Shown: piece by piece, positions 5,228-11,205 of the stretch
Layout: every line of letters starts with the position of its first letter
How positions within the stretch are numbered: the stretch's first letter is position 1
Assembly: GCA_025934335.1 (NCBI GenBank)
Contig: JAICYG010000081.1
Coordinates: forward strand, 1 to 11,205
From: Thermoleophilia bacterium
GTDB taxonomy: Bacteria > Actinomycetota > Thermoleophilia > Gaiellales > Gaiellaceae
Length of the DNA: 11,205 nucleotides
Reading direction: 5' to 3'
The notes under the pieces: model-generated
What the model was told of the DNA's origin: nothing
Seen by the model: the letters and a program-made list of their open reading frames with translations, nothing else
Databases searched by the model: none
Program-made: the position numbers and the translations under genes

Positions 5228-6859
5228 ATGCACGATGTCACGGTGACCGACGCGATCGTGATCGGCGCCGGCCCGAACGGGCTCGTCGCCGCCAACCGCC
5301 TGGCGGACGCGGGCTGGTCGGTGCAGGTGCTCGAGGCGCAGTCGGAGATCGGCGGCGCGGTGCGCTCGCACGAGGCTCTCGAGCCCGGCTTCGTCAACGA
5401 CCACTGCAGCGCCTTCTACCCGCTCGCCGCCGCTTCGCCGGCGATCCGCCGGCTCGACCTGGAAGCGCAGGGGCTGCGCTGGCTGCACGGGCCGCTCGTC
5501 CTCGCGCACCCGTCCGGCGACGGCTCGTGCGTGGTTCTCTCGAGAGACCTCGACGAGACGGCCGCCTCGCTCGACTCCTTTGCGCCCGGCGACGGCGAGG
5601 CGTGGCGGCGGCTGTTCGCCCTCTGGCGCGAGCTGGCACCCGCTGGGCTCGACCTGCTCGTCACGCCGCCACCGGCCGTCCTCCCGGCGCTGCGTCTCCT
5701 CGCCACCCTCCGGCCGGCCCGCGCGCTGGACGTCGCGCGGCTTGCGCTCCTGTCCGTGCGGCGGTTCGGCGAGGAGCACTTCGCCGGCGACGGCGGGCGT
5801 CGCCTGATCGCAGGCAACGCACTGCACGCCGACCTGACGCCGGAGACGGCGATCGGCGGCGTCTTCGGGTTCGTGCTCTGCGCGCTGGGCCAGGAAGTGG
5901 GCTTTCCGGTGCCTGCGGGCGGCGCCGGACGACTGAGTGACGCCCTCGCACGCAGGCTGCGCGACCGCGGCGGCGCGATCGAATGCGACGCGGCCGTCGA
6001 GCGCGTGCTCGTTCGTCGCGGGCGCGCAGTCGGCGTCCGGACCGCGGACGGGCGCGAGCTCGCTGCGCGCCGCGCGGTCCTCGCGGCGGTCGACGCACCG
6101 CAGCTCTATCTGCGCCTGCTCGACGAGCGCGACGTCCCGGGATCGGTCCGCCGCGACATGCGCCGGTTCGAGTGGGACTGGAGCACCGTCAAGATCGACT
6201 GGACGCTCGATGCGCCCGTCCCGTGGCACGCGGCGGAGGCGCGGCGTGCGCCCGTCGTCCACGTCACGGAAAGCGTCGACGCGCTGACCGTGCAGTCGTC
6301 GCAGCTACGGATGGGGCTCGTGCCGGAGCACCCGTTCCTGGTCTTCGGCCAGTACTCGATGATCGACCCGTCGCGGCAGCCGGCCGGGAAGGAGACGGCG
6401 TGGGCGTATACGCACGTCCCGCAGCGGGTGCGCGGCGACGCGGGCGGGCGCCTGACCGGCCGCTGGGACGCCGCCGAGCTCGAGGAGCTGGCCGGACGCT
6501 GCGAGCGCGAGCTCGAGCGGCTCGCGCCGGGCTTCGGCTCCCTGGTCCGGCGGCGCCGTGTCCTCGGGCCGGGCGACCTCCAGGCGTCGGACGGCAATCT
6601 CGTCGGCGGCGCGCTGAACGGAGGGAGCGCGCAGGTGCACCAGCAGCTCGTCTTCCGCCCGACCTCGAGCTTCGGCCGCCCGGCCACTCCGATCCGCGGC
6701 CTCTACCTCGCGTCCGCCTCGATTCACCCCGGCGGGGGCGTGCACGGGGGGCCGGGCGAGATCGCGGCTCGCGCCGCGCTGGCCGAGCGGCGGCGCGCAC
6801 GTACGGCGGTCGCACTCGCCGCCGGGGCCGCGACAGCCGCCGCGCTGCGCCGGTCGTAA
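5228..6859 (+). CDS. Phytoene-dehydrogenase-like FAD oxidoreductase
   Basis: This 543-aa flavoprotein belongs to the phytoene desaturase/PYROXD2-like branch of the amine-oxidase/GR2 superfamily. The N-terminal dinucleotide fold DAIVIGAGPNGLVAANRL (Gly13, Gly15, Gly18) is followed by an acidic residue ending strand 2 (VLEAQ) and by EIGGAVRS, which binds FAD phosphate. The C-terminal motif GLYLASASIHPGGGVHGGPG is the family's second FAD-contact region. The length suits the family. A short Ala-rich hydrophobic tail closes the protein and might touch the membrane. ATG 5228 keeps a few residues before the fold; a GTG at 5243 is an alternative, and neither has a strong ribosome site. No phytoene synthase or other carotenoid gene lies nearby, so carotenoid desaturation is not supported. 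Many homologues have no known substrate. It converges on the gene ending at 6870. Confidence 0.92.
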   Translation: MHDVTVTDAIVIGAGPNGLVAANRLADAGWSVQVLEAQSEIGGAVRSHEALEPGFVNDHCSAFYPLAAASPAIRRLDLEAQGLRWLHGPLVLAHPSGDGSCVVLSRDLDETAASLDSFAPGDGEAWRRLFALWRELAPAGLDLLVTPPPAVLPALRLLATLRPARALDVARLALLSVRRFGEEHFAGDGGRRLIAGNALHADLTPETAIGGVFGFVLCALGQEVGFPVPAGGAGRLSDALARRLRDRGGAIECDAAVERVLVRRGRAVGVRTADGRELAARRAVLAAVDAPQLYLRLLDERDVPGSVRRDMRRFEWDWSTVKIDWTLDAPVPWHAAEARRAPVVHVTESVDALTVQSSQLRMGLVPEHPFLVFGQYSMIDPSRQPAGKETAWAYTHVPQRVRGDAGGRLTGRWDAAELEELAGRCERELERLAPGFGSLVRRRRVLGPGDLQASDGNLVGGALNGGSAQVHQQLVFRPTSSFGRPATPIRGLYLASASIHPGGGVHGGPGEIAARAALAERRRARTAVALAAGAATAAALRRS

Positions 6860-6869
6860 AGGCTGTGGA

Positions 6870-7142
6870 TCAGCTGTGGAAACCGGGTTCGTCTGCGGGA
6901 TCGCCGTGTGGACGAAGCCGCTGACGGAGGCGGCGTGCGAGCGACGCGTGCAGCTCTTCGGGCTGGTCGTTCGGGTAGAGCCGCCGGTCCCAGACGAGCA
7001 CGTGGAGACGCTCGATCTCCTCGATCAGCAGCACGATCGCCCGTCCTGCCGCAGCCACCTCCTCGCGCACGTCGTTCTGTAGACCCGTGCCCCAGCGCCG
7101 CAGCTGGTCGAGCTCGTCGGCCTTGAACCCGCCGTCCCGCAC
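6870..7142 (-). CDS. Uncharacterised 90-aa helical protein
   Basis: I do not recognise a family. The central part (about residues 8-52) is a predicted amphipathic helix, possibly a coiled coil, with heptad-like hydrophobics in DELDQLRRW and IVLLIEEIERLHVLVW. An Arg-rich helix follows (LARRLRQRLRPHG), then a polar tail. It has no membrane span, signal peptide or cysteine. The start is GTG 7142, next to a GGTGGG-like purine stretch. It lies 18 bases downstream of the ABC permease on the same strand and is probably cotranscribed with it. It converges with the FAD oxidoreductase, with only ten bases between the stops. G/C-rich third positions support it. Confidence 0.68.
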   Translation of the reverse strand: MRDGGFKADELDQLRRWGTGLQNDVREEVAAAGRAIVLLIEEIERLHVLVWDRRLYPNDQPEELHASLARRLRQRLRPHGDPADEPGFHS

Positions 7143-7160
7143 CCGCCCACCCTACTCTGA

Positions 7161-8111
7161 TCACGCAAGATGCGAAGCGGCCCTGATCCGCGGGTCGAGG
7201 AGCGCGTAGACGACGTCGACGATGAGGTTGAGCACGACGATCGTCAACGCGAGGAAGACGACGCTGCCCGCGGTCAGCGGCAGGTCGCGTGTCACCGCCG
7301 CGCGACGCAGCATGCCCCCGAGGCCCGGCAGGTCGAACGTCGTCTCGATGAAGATGACGCCCGCGAGCGATGTCGCCGCCTGCAGTCCGAGCATCGTCAC
7401 GAGCGGAAGCGTCACGTTGCGCAACAGGTGCGACGCCGCGATGCGGCGTGCGCCGGCGCCCTTCGCCCGCGCGGTGCGCACGTATTCCTCGTTCAGCTCC
7501 TCGATCACGAGCGCGCGGATCATCATCGTGAACAGCGCGGCGTTGACGATCCCGAAGGTGAGCCACGGCAGGATCAGGTGCGATGCCCAGTGCGAGAGCC
7601 CGTCGCAGCCGGTCGAGAGGTTGTTCACGCTGCAGTAGCCGTTCGCCGGGAGAACCGGGAGGCGGTGACCGAAGAGCCAGCTCAGCACGAGCCCGAGCAC
7701 GACCGGGTGCAGCGACAGGCCCACCATCACGAACAGGCCGGCGCCTCGGTCGAGCAGCGAGCGCGGGCGCATCGCCGCCACGAGCCCGAGCGGCACCGAG
7801 ATGAGCAGCCACACCACCATGCCGCCCGCGACGAGCGAGAGCGTCACCGGCGCGGCCCGGAAGAGCCGTGTCGTGACGCGCTCGCGCGTGCCGTAGGAGT
7901 AGCCCAGATCGCCGTGTGCAACGAGCCGCCAGACGTAGTGCGCGTACTCGCCGAGCATCGGCCCGTGCAGGCGGTACTGCTCCGGCGTGCGGCGCGCGAG
8001 GCGGCCGCCGTCGTCGCGCGGCATCGCGAAGAACGCGACGAAGACGAACAGCGTGACCGCGAAGAAGAGCAGCACGCTCGCAGCCAGCCGGCCGACCACG
8101 AAGCGCCCCAT
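7161..8111 (-). CDS. OppB/DppB-type ABC transporter permease
   Basis: This 316-aa inner-membrane permease belongs to the binding-protein-dependent (BPD_transp_1) family, which imports peptides, nickel or similar solutes. TM1 is at about 7-30, followed by a periplasmic region with the family HGDLGYSY element (67-74). Further spans lie near 90-113, 125-148, 177-200, 235-258 and 282-304. The cytoplasmic EAA loop that contacts the ATPase is clear at about 205-231 (EELNEEYVRTARAKGAGARR). The C-terminal FDLPGLGGMLRRAAVTRDLP segment is diagnostic of the OppB/DppB branch. ATG 8111 starts just before TM1. No OppC-like partner, ATPase or substrate-binding protein is present, although these normally follow in one operon; only the 90-aa gene does. 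The loop after TM3 carries Cys160 and Cys169. The substrate is not predictable. Confidence 0.93.
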   Translation of the reverse strand: MGRFVVGRLAASVLLFFAVTLFVFVAFFAMPRDDGGRLARRTPEQYRLHGPMLGEYAHYVWRLVAHGDLGYSYGTRERVTTRLFRAAPVTLSLVAGGMVVWLLISVPLGLVAAMRPRSLLDRGAGLFVMVGLSLHPVVLGLVLSWLFGHRLPVLPANGYCSVNNLSTGCDGLSHWASHLILPWLTFGIVNAALFTMMIRALVIEELNEEYVRTARAKGAGARRIAASHLLRNVTLPLVTMLGLQAATSLAGVIFIETTFDLPGLGGMLRRAAVTRDLPLTAGSVVFLALTIVVLNLIVDVVYALLDPRIRAASHLA

Positions 8112-8156
8112 TGGCCGACTCTACGCCTGGGCTCCGGCACCGGATCTGCCCGCGAC

Positions 8157-8162
8157 TACGAT
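8157..8162 (+). promoter_or_regulatory. Possible -10 hexamer for a leaderless transcript
   Basis: TACGAT fits the actinobacterial TANNNT -10 pattern and ends eight bases before GTG 8171. Transcription from it would start at or within a base or two of the GTG. I see no good -35. Support is spacing plus hexamer only. Confidence 0.35.
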
Positions 8163-8170
8163 GCAGGACG

Positions 8171-9490
8171 GTGACCGCGACCGCCGAGACTCGCACCGCG
8201 CTCGTCGAGGACCTGATGGCGCGGTTCCCCGACGTGCCGCCGGAGGCGGTGCTGAAGGAGGATCTGCTGCGAACCGGGATCGCGTTCGACGAGTCGGCGC
8301 TCACCGACAACCTCGAGGGCGAAGTCAAGCCGAAGTCGTACTTCATCTTCTCGTTCGACCAGAAACCGCTCGCCGAGCTCGGCGAGGCGCGCACGCGGCG
8401 GCCGCCGGAGGAGATCGCGCTCACGGGCGGGCCGTGGGGCCTGCGGCGCACGATCGTGTCCGTTCGCGTCAATCCCGAGTCGCCGTATCGCGTCTCGCTC
8501 GGTGACGACGCGGCGCTCGTGCTCACGCTCGACGGGCGGGTGCTCGCCGCCGTGGCGCTCCCGCCGATGCCCGAGTACTACCGTCACCTGCTCTCGAACG
8601 GGAAGACGGTGATGGAGACGGCGCCCACGATCCAGTGGGGGTACCTCGTCTACCTGACGGTGCTGCGCCTCTGCCAGTACTTCGGCGCGCACGAGGAGTG
8701 CAAGTTCTGCGACATCAACCACAACTGGCGCCAGCACAAGCGCGAGGGGCGGCCGTACACCGGCGTGAAGCCGGTCGAGGACGTGCTCGAGGCGCTTGCC
8801 CTGATCGACCGCTACGACACCGGCCGCGTCTCGACCGCGTACACGCTCACCGGCGGCTCCGTCACGTCGACGGTCGACGGGCTCGCGGAGGCCGACTTCT
8901 ACGGGCGCTACGCCGAGGCCATCGAGTCGCGTTTCCCGGGCCGGTGGATCGGCAAGGTGGTCGCGCAGGCGCTGCCGAAGGCCGACGTGCAGCGGTTCAA
9001 GGACTACGGCATCTCGATCTACCACCCGAACTACGAGGTCTGGGACGAGCGCCTCTTCTCGATCATCTCGCCCGGCAAGGAGCGATACGTCGGCCGCTCG
9101 GAATGGCACCGGCGGATCTTCGACGCGGCGGACGTGTTCGGTGCGTCGCACGTGATCCCGAACTTCGTGGCGGGCGTCGAGATGGCGAGGCCGTTCGGCT
9201 TCGAGTCGCTCGACGAGGCGATCCTTTCGACGACGGAGGGACTCGACCACTTCATGTCTCGCGGGATCACGCCGCGCTTCACGACCTGGTGCCCAGAGCC
9301 GACGACCCCGCTCGGGCGCGACAACCCGAACGGCGCGCCGCTCGAGTACCACATCCGCCTGCTGCGCGCATATCGCGAGGCACTGGACCGGAACGGGCTC
9401 GAGCCGCCGCCCGGCTACGGCCCGCCGGGCCCCGGCAACGCCGTGTTCTCGGTCAGCTCGTTCATGGACACGCTCGAGGCGGCGGCGTGA
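8171..9490 (+). CDS. Radical SAM enzyme with CX8CX2C cluster motif
   Basis: This 439-aa protein has the overall character of a radical SAM enzyme. The cysteines are Cys168, Cys177 and Cys180, in CQYFGAHEECKFCDI. The last two with an aromatic before the third (CKFC) are canonical. The first is eight residues before the second, not three, and the canonical position is Ala173. The only other cysteine is Cys374, so no alternative triad exists. LTGGS after the motif resembles the GGE-type SAM-binding segment. KSYFIFSFDQKP and ALPPMPEYY lie in a roughly 160-residue N-terminal extension that I do not recognise. Later segments (SIISPGKERYVG, SHVIPNFVAGVE) fit the TIM-barrel half of this superfamily. 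GTG 8171 is chosen because upstream codons overlap the divergent permease start and a -10-like hexamer sits just before it; ATG 8216 is possible. Its stop overlaps the next gene. The reaction is unknown. Confidence 0.83.
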   Translation: MTATAETRTALVEDLMARFPDVPPEAVLKEDLLRTGIAFDESALTDNLEGEVKPKSYFIFSFDQKPLAELGEARTRRPPEEIALTGGPWGLRRTIVSVRVNPESPYRVSLGDDAALVLTLDGRVLAAVALPPMPEYYRHLLSNGKTVMETAPTIQWGYLVYLTVLRLCQYFGAHEECKFCDINHNWRQHKREGRPYTGVKPVEDVLEALALIDRYDTGRVSTAYTLTGGSVTSTVDGLAEADFYGRYAEAIESRFPGRWIGKVVAQALPKADVQRFKDYGISIYHPNYEVWDERLFSIISPGKERYVGRSEWHRRIFDAADVFGASHVIPNFVAGVEMARPFGFESLDEAILSTTEGLDHFMSRGITPRFTTWCPEPTTPLGRDNPNGAPLEYHIRLLRAYREALDRNGLEPPPGYGPPGPGNAVFSVSSFMDTLEAAA

Positions 9491-10548
9491 GCTACCACGC
9501 GATCTGCGAGCAGGTGGAGTCCGGCGGGCGGATCACGACGTCCGAGGCGGCGACGCTGTGGCGGCATGCATCCGACGACGACCTGAAGCGACTCGCGCAG
9601 TCGGTGCGCGCCCGTTACCACGAGCCCGACCGCGCGACGTACATGGTCATGCGGATCGTCAACTACACGAACGTGTGCGTCGCACAGTGCGACTACTGCG
9701 CGTTCTACGTGCTGCCGAACCAGGAGGGAGGGTATGTCCTCTCGCGTGGCGAGGTGTTCGCGAAGATCGACGAGTTGCTCGAGCTGGGCGGCGACCTCGT
9801 CGGCTTCAACGGCGGCTTCAACCCCAAGCTGCCGCTCGACTACTACTGCGACCTCTTCGCGTCGGTGCGCGAGCGGTACGGCGACCGCGTCGAGTTCTAC
9901 GCGCTGACGATCGCCGAGTTCGTGTACCTCGCCGACCGCGCGGGCCTCTCGTATGCGGACGCGGCGGCGCGGCTGCGTGACGCAGGTGTGCACTGGGTGA
10001 CGGGCGGCGGCAGCGAGGTCCTCACCGAGGACTTCCGCAGCCGCCACGCCAAGTTCAAGTACACGGTCGCGGAGTACTTCGCCGCGCAGCGGGCGATCGT
10101 CGAGGCCGGGCTGCGGACGACGGCGACAATGGTGATCGGGTTCGACGAGACGCTCGAAGAGCGGCTCGAGCACCTGCAGCGCACGCGCGACTTCCAGGAC
10201 GAGACCGGCGGGCTCTTCTCGTTCCTCTGCTGGAGCTACAAGCCGTACGGGACGGCGTTCGGCGGCCGCGAGATCGAGCCGCGGGAGTACTCGCGGCACA
10301 TCGCGCTCTCGCGGATCTTCCTCGACAACGTGAAGCACGTCCGGACGTCGGTGCTGACCCAGAACGAGGAGGCATTCCGTGCGCTCGAGTTCGGCGCGGA
10401 CGACTTCGACCTGCCGATCGAGGACGAGGTGACACAGAAGGCCGGCGCGCGCATCGAGCTCGATCTCGACGCGCTCCTCGCCGTCCCCCGCTCCCTCGGC
10501 TACGAGGTCGAGTACCGCCGCGCCGAGCGACCCGCACTGTTCGCCTGA
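9487..10548 (+). CDS. MqnC/CofH-family radical SAM enzyme
   Basis: This 353-aa radical SAM protein resembles MqnC (dehypoxanthine futalosine cyclase), MqnE and CofH. VNYTNVCVAQCDYCAFY carries the canonical CX3CX2C (Cys64, Cys68, Cys71), followed by GYVLSRGEVFAKIDEL as in MqnC. TTATMVIG, LQRTRDFQDETGG and RIFLDNVKHVRTSVLTQ also match family blocks. Differences from MqnC as I remember it: the QGGxxP segment reads NGGFNP (Asn108), the GHVET block reads GFDET (Phe219), and GANDFGG reads GADDFDLP (308-310). It may therefore be a paralogue with a different substrate. It starts with GTG in a GTGA overlap with the preceding radical SAM gene, indicating coupled translation. In true MqnC the product is a cyclic futalosine intermediate in menaquinone synthesis. 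No mqnA, mqnD or mqnE is nearby. Family confidence is high; the specific function is unassigned. Confidence 0.92.
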   Translation: MSYHAICEQVESGGRITTSEAATLWRHASDDDLKRLAQSVRARYHEPDRATYMVMRIVNYTNVCVAQCDYCAFYVLPNQEGGYVLSRGEVFAKIDELLELGGDLVGFNGGFNPKLPLDYYCDLFASVRERYGDRVEFYALTIAEFVYLADRAGLSYADAAARLRDAGVHWVTGGGSEVLTEDFRSRHAKFKYTVAEYFAAQRAIVEAGLRTTATMVIGFDETLEERLEHLQRTRDFQDETGGLFSFLCWSYKPYGTAFGGREIEPREYSRHIALSRIFLDNVKHVRTSVLTQNEEAFRALEFGADDFDLPIEDEVTQKAGARIELDLDALLAVPRSLGYEVEYRRAERPALFA

Positions 10549-10560
10549 GGCGTGCTCCTC

Positions 10561-10586
10561 GCGGCCGTGGCTGGTGCGGCCGTGGC
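10561..10586. repeat. Two 11-bp direct repeats, 15-bp period
   Basis: GCGGCCGTGGC occurs at 10561-10571 and again at 10576-10586. Each copy contains the palindrome CGGCCG, so the two can also pair as a 6-bp stem (10562-10567 with 10577-10582) around a 9-base loop. That could be a weak terminator for the radical SAM pair, although no T-run follows. Confidence 0.45.
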
Positions 10587-10594
10587 CGGAGTAT

Positions 10595-10633
10595 CTCTGA
10601 GCCGTCTCTGAGCTTCCTCTGAGCCGGCTCAGA
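10595..10633. repeat. Three 11-bp-spaced repeats ending in a palindrome
   Basis: CTCTGAGC occurs at 10595-10602, 10606-10613 and 10617-10624, exactly 11 bases apart each time. The last copy is part of a perfect 16-bp palindrome, TCTGAGCCGGCTCAGA (10618-10633), which overlaps the TGA of the oxidase gene (10629-10631). The palindrome can form a GC-rich hairpin in RNA from either strand. The array sits between two converging genes, so it may be a terminator or a protein-binding site with one-turn spacing. Confidence 0.55.
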
Positions 10634-11205
10634 CGCCGGGGGTGCGCTGCACGCGCTCCCGGGACACGTCCGCTGGGGACGTGGCGCCGACGAGCTGGAG
10701 GGCGAGCAGGATCTCGTCGCGGAGGAGCTCGAGGACGTGGCGCGCGCCTTCCTCGCCCCGCGCCGCGAGGCCCCAGAGCGGCGCGCGGCCGGCGAGGACG
10801 GCCTGCGCGCCGAGAGCGAGGGCCTTCACCACGGCGGTGCCGCGGCGGCTGCCGCCGTCCACGAGCACCGGGCAGCGCCCGCCGACGGCCGCTGCCACCT
10901 CGGGCAGCGCGTCGATCGTCGCCGCCACGCCGTCGAGTTGGCGGCCGCCGTGGTTCGAGACGACGATCCCGGCGGCGCCGTGGTCACAAGCAAGCACCGC
11001 GTCCTCCCGCGTGAGCACGCCTTTGACGAGCACCGGCAGGCCCGACTCCGACGCGAGCCGCTCGACGTCGCGCCACGAGACTGCCGCCGACATCCACGAG
11101 AACGCCTCGAGCGGCGTGACGCCGCCCCGACCCAGCGACACCACCTCGACCTCCGGCGGGATCGCGAAGGCGGTGCGGAAGTCGCGCTCGCGTCGCCCCA
11201 ACACC
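10629..11205 (-). CDS. FMN-dependent alpha-hydroxy acid oxidase, C-terminal part
   Basis: At least 192 codons of the C-terminal half are present; the gene runs off the right edge, so its true start lies outside (GTG 11204 is internal). The family oxidises 2-hydroxy acids such as L-lactate, glycolate or mandelate, using FMN on a TIM barrel. Diagnostic segments are PVLVKGVLTREDA (FMN-contacting Lys), VVSNHGGRQLD (catalytic His and substrate-binding Arg), LVDGGSRRGTAVVKALALGA (phosphate loop) and AGRAPLWGLAARGEEG in place of the usual GRP-xxGLA. All visible catalytic residues are intact. Which hydroxy acid is used cannot be told without the N-terminal half. It converges on the radical SAM pair. 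Its stop codon lies inside a 16-bp palindrome. Confidence 0.93.
   Translation of the reverse strand, partial: VLGRRERDFRTAFAIPPEVEVVSLGRGGVTPLEAFSWMSAAVSWRDVERLASESGLPVLVKGVLTREDAVLACDHGAAGIVVSNHGGRQLDGVAATIDALPEVAAAVGGRCPVLVDGGSRRGTAVVKALALGAQAVLAGRAPLWGLAARGEEGARHVLELLRDEILLALQLVGATSPADVSRERVQRTPGV

Noticed and set aside
5081..6262. 393-codon minus-strand frame opposite the FAD oxidoreductase
   Set aside because: It is antisense to a clearly conserved flavoprotein and encodes low-complexity Arg/Glu/Ala-rich sequence with no recognisable domain.
5228..6859. Assignment of the FAD oxidoreductase as carotenoid desaturase crtI
   Set aside because: The superfamily is broad and no phytoene synthase or other carotenoid gene is in the window; only the general family is supported.
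8111..8170. ATG 8111 as start of the first radical SAM gene
   Set aside because: It overlaps the divergent permease start codon and leaves no room for a promoter; GTG 8171 with a -10-like hexamer just before it is more plausible.
6724..8526. 600-codon open frame on the minus strand
   Set aside because: It overlaps the permease on the same strand in another frame and runs antisense to the FAD oxidoreductase and the first radical SAM gene. Its composition is Arg/Ala-rich with no domain, as expected for shadow frames in high-GC DNA.
8156..9352. 398-codon minus-strand frame opposite the radical SAM gene
   Set aside because: It mirrors the codon structure of the plus-strand gene, whose cysteine motif and operon overlap identify it as the real gene.
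9487..10548. Direct assignment as mqnC
   Set aside because: Several conserved blocks differ from MqnC and no other futalosine-pathway gene is nearby, so only family membership is claimed.

Overview
The window is GC-rich DNA (third codon positions almost always G or C) with many GTG starts, 1-4 base gene overlaps and no insertion sequence, tRNA, rRNA or CRISPR array. A GAF histidine kinase, a double KaiC-type ATPase, an OppB/DppB-type permease and a CofH/MqnC-family radical SAM enzyme together suggest an actinobacterium. Thermoleophilia (Gaiellales or Solirubrobacterales) is my best guess, but this is an impression from gene content and base composition and was not tested.

Layout. (1) 1-275: no convincing gene. 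(2) 276-3429: a signalling block. A GAF-HisKA-HATPase sensor kinase (minus strand) diverges from a stand-alone receiver-domain response regulator, which is followed after one base by a two-domain KaiC-like ATPase. (3) 3473-5068, minus strand: a compact operon-like run. From its 5' end it encodes a 55-aa four-cysteine zinc-ribbon protein, a 32-aa lysine-rich protein with a strong ribosome binding site, a 35-aa single-span membrane peptide, a 30-aa ORF, a 128-aa protein of unknown function and a hemolysin III/PAQR-type seven-helix membrane protein. The last three ORFs are linked by 4-base stop/start overlaps. (4) 5228-6859, plus strand: a phytoene-dehydrogenase-like FAD oxidoreductase. (5) 6870-8111, minus strand: an orphan OppB/DppB-type ABC permease followed by a 90-aa helical protein. 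(6) 8171-10548, plus strand: two translationally coupled radical SAM enzymes. (7) 10549-10628: a short convergent gap with two families of direct repeats and a palindrome that reaches into the next stop codon. (8) 10629-11205, minus strand: the C-terminal part of an FMN-dependent alpha-hydroxy acid oxidase, cut by the window edge.

How the genes may work together. The kinase, receiver and KaiC-like ATPase look like one signalling unit: the kinase would phosphorylate the receiver, and the adjacent ATPase is the natural candidate partner. The most promising undescribed system is the radical SAM pair. The first enzyme has only four cysteines, with its cluster motif spaced CX8CX2C instead of CX3CX2C. 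The second resembles the menaquinone futalosine-pathway enzyme MqnC but differs at several positions I remember as conserved. Their GTGA overlap implies coordinated synthesis and probably consecutive steps on one small molecule. The substrate cannot be read from the sequence, and no other menaquinone gene lies in the window.
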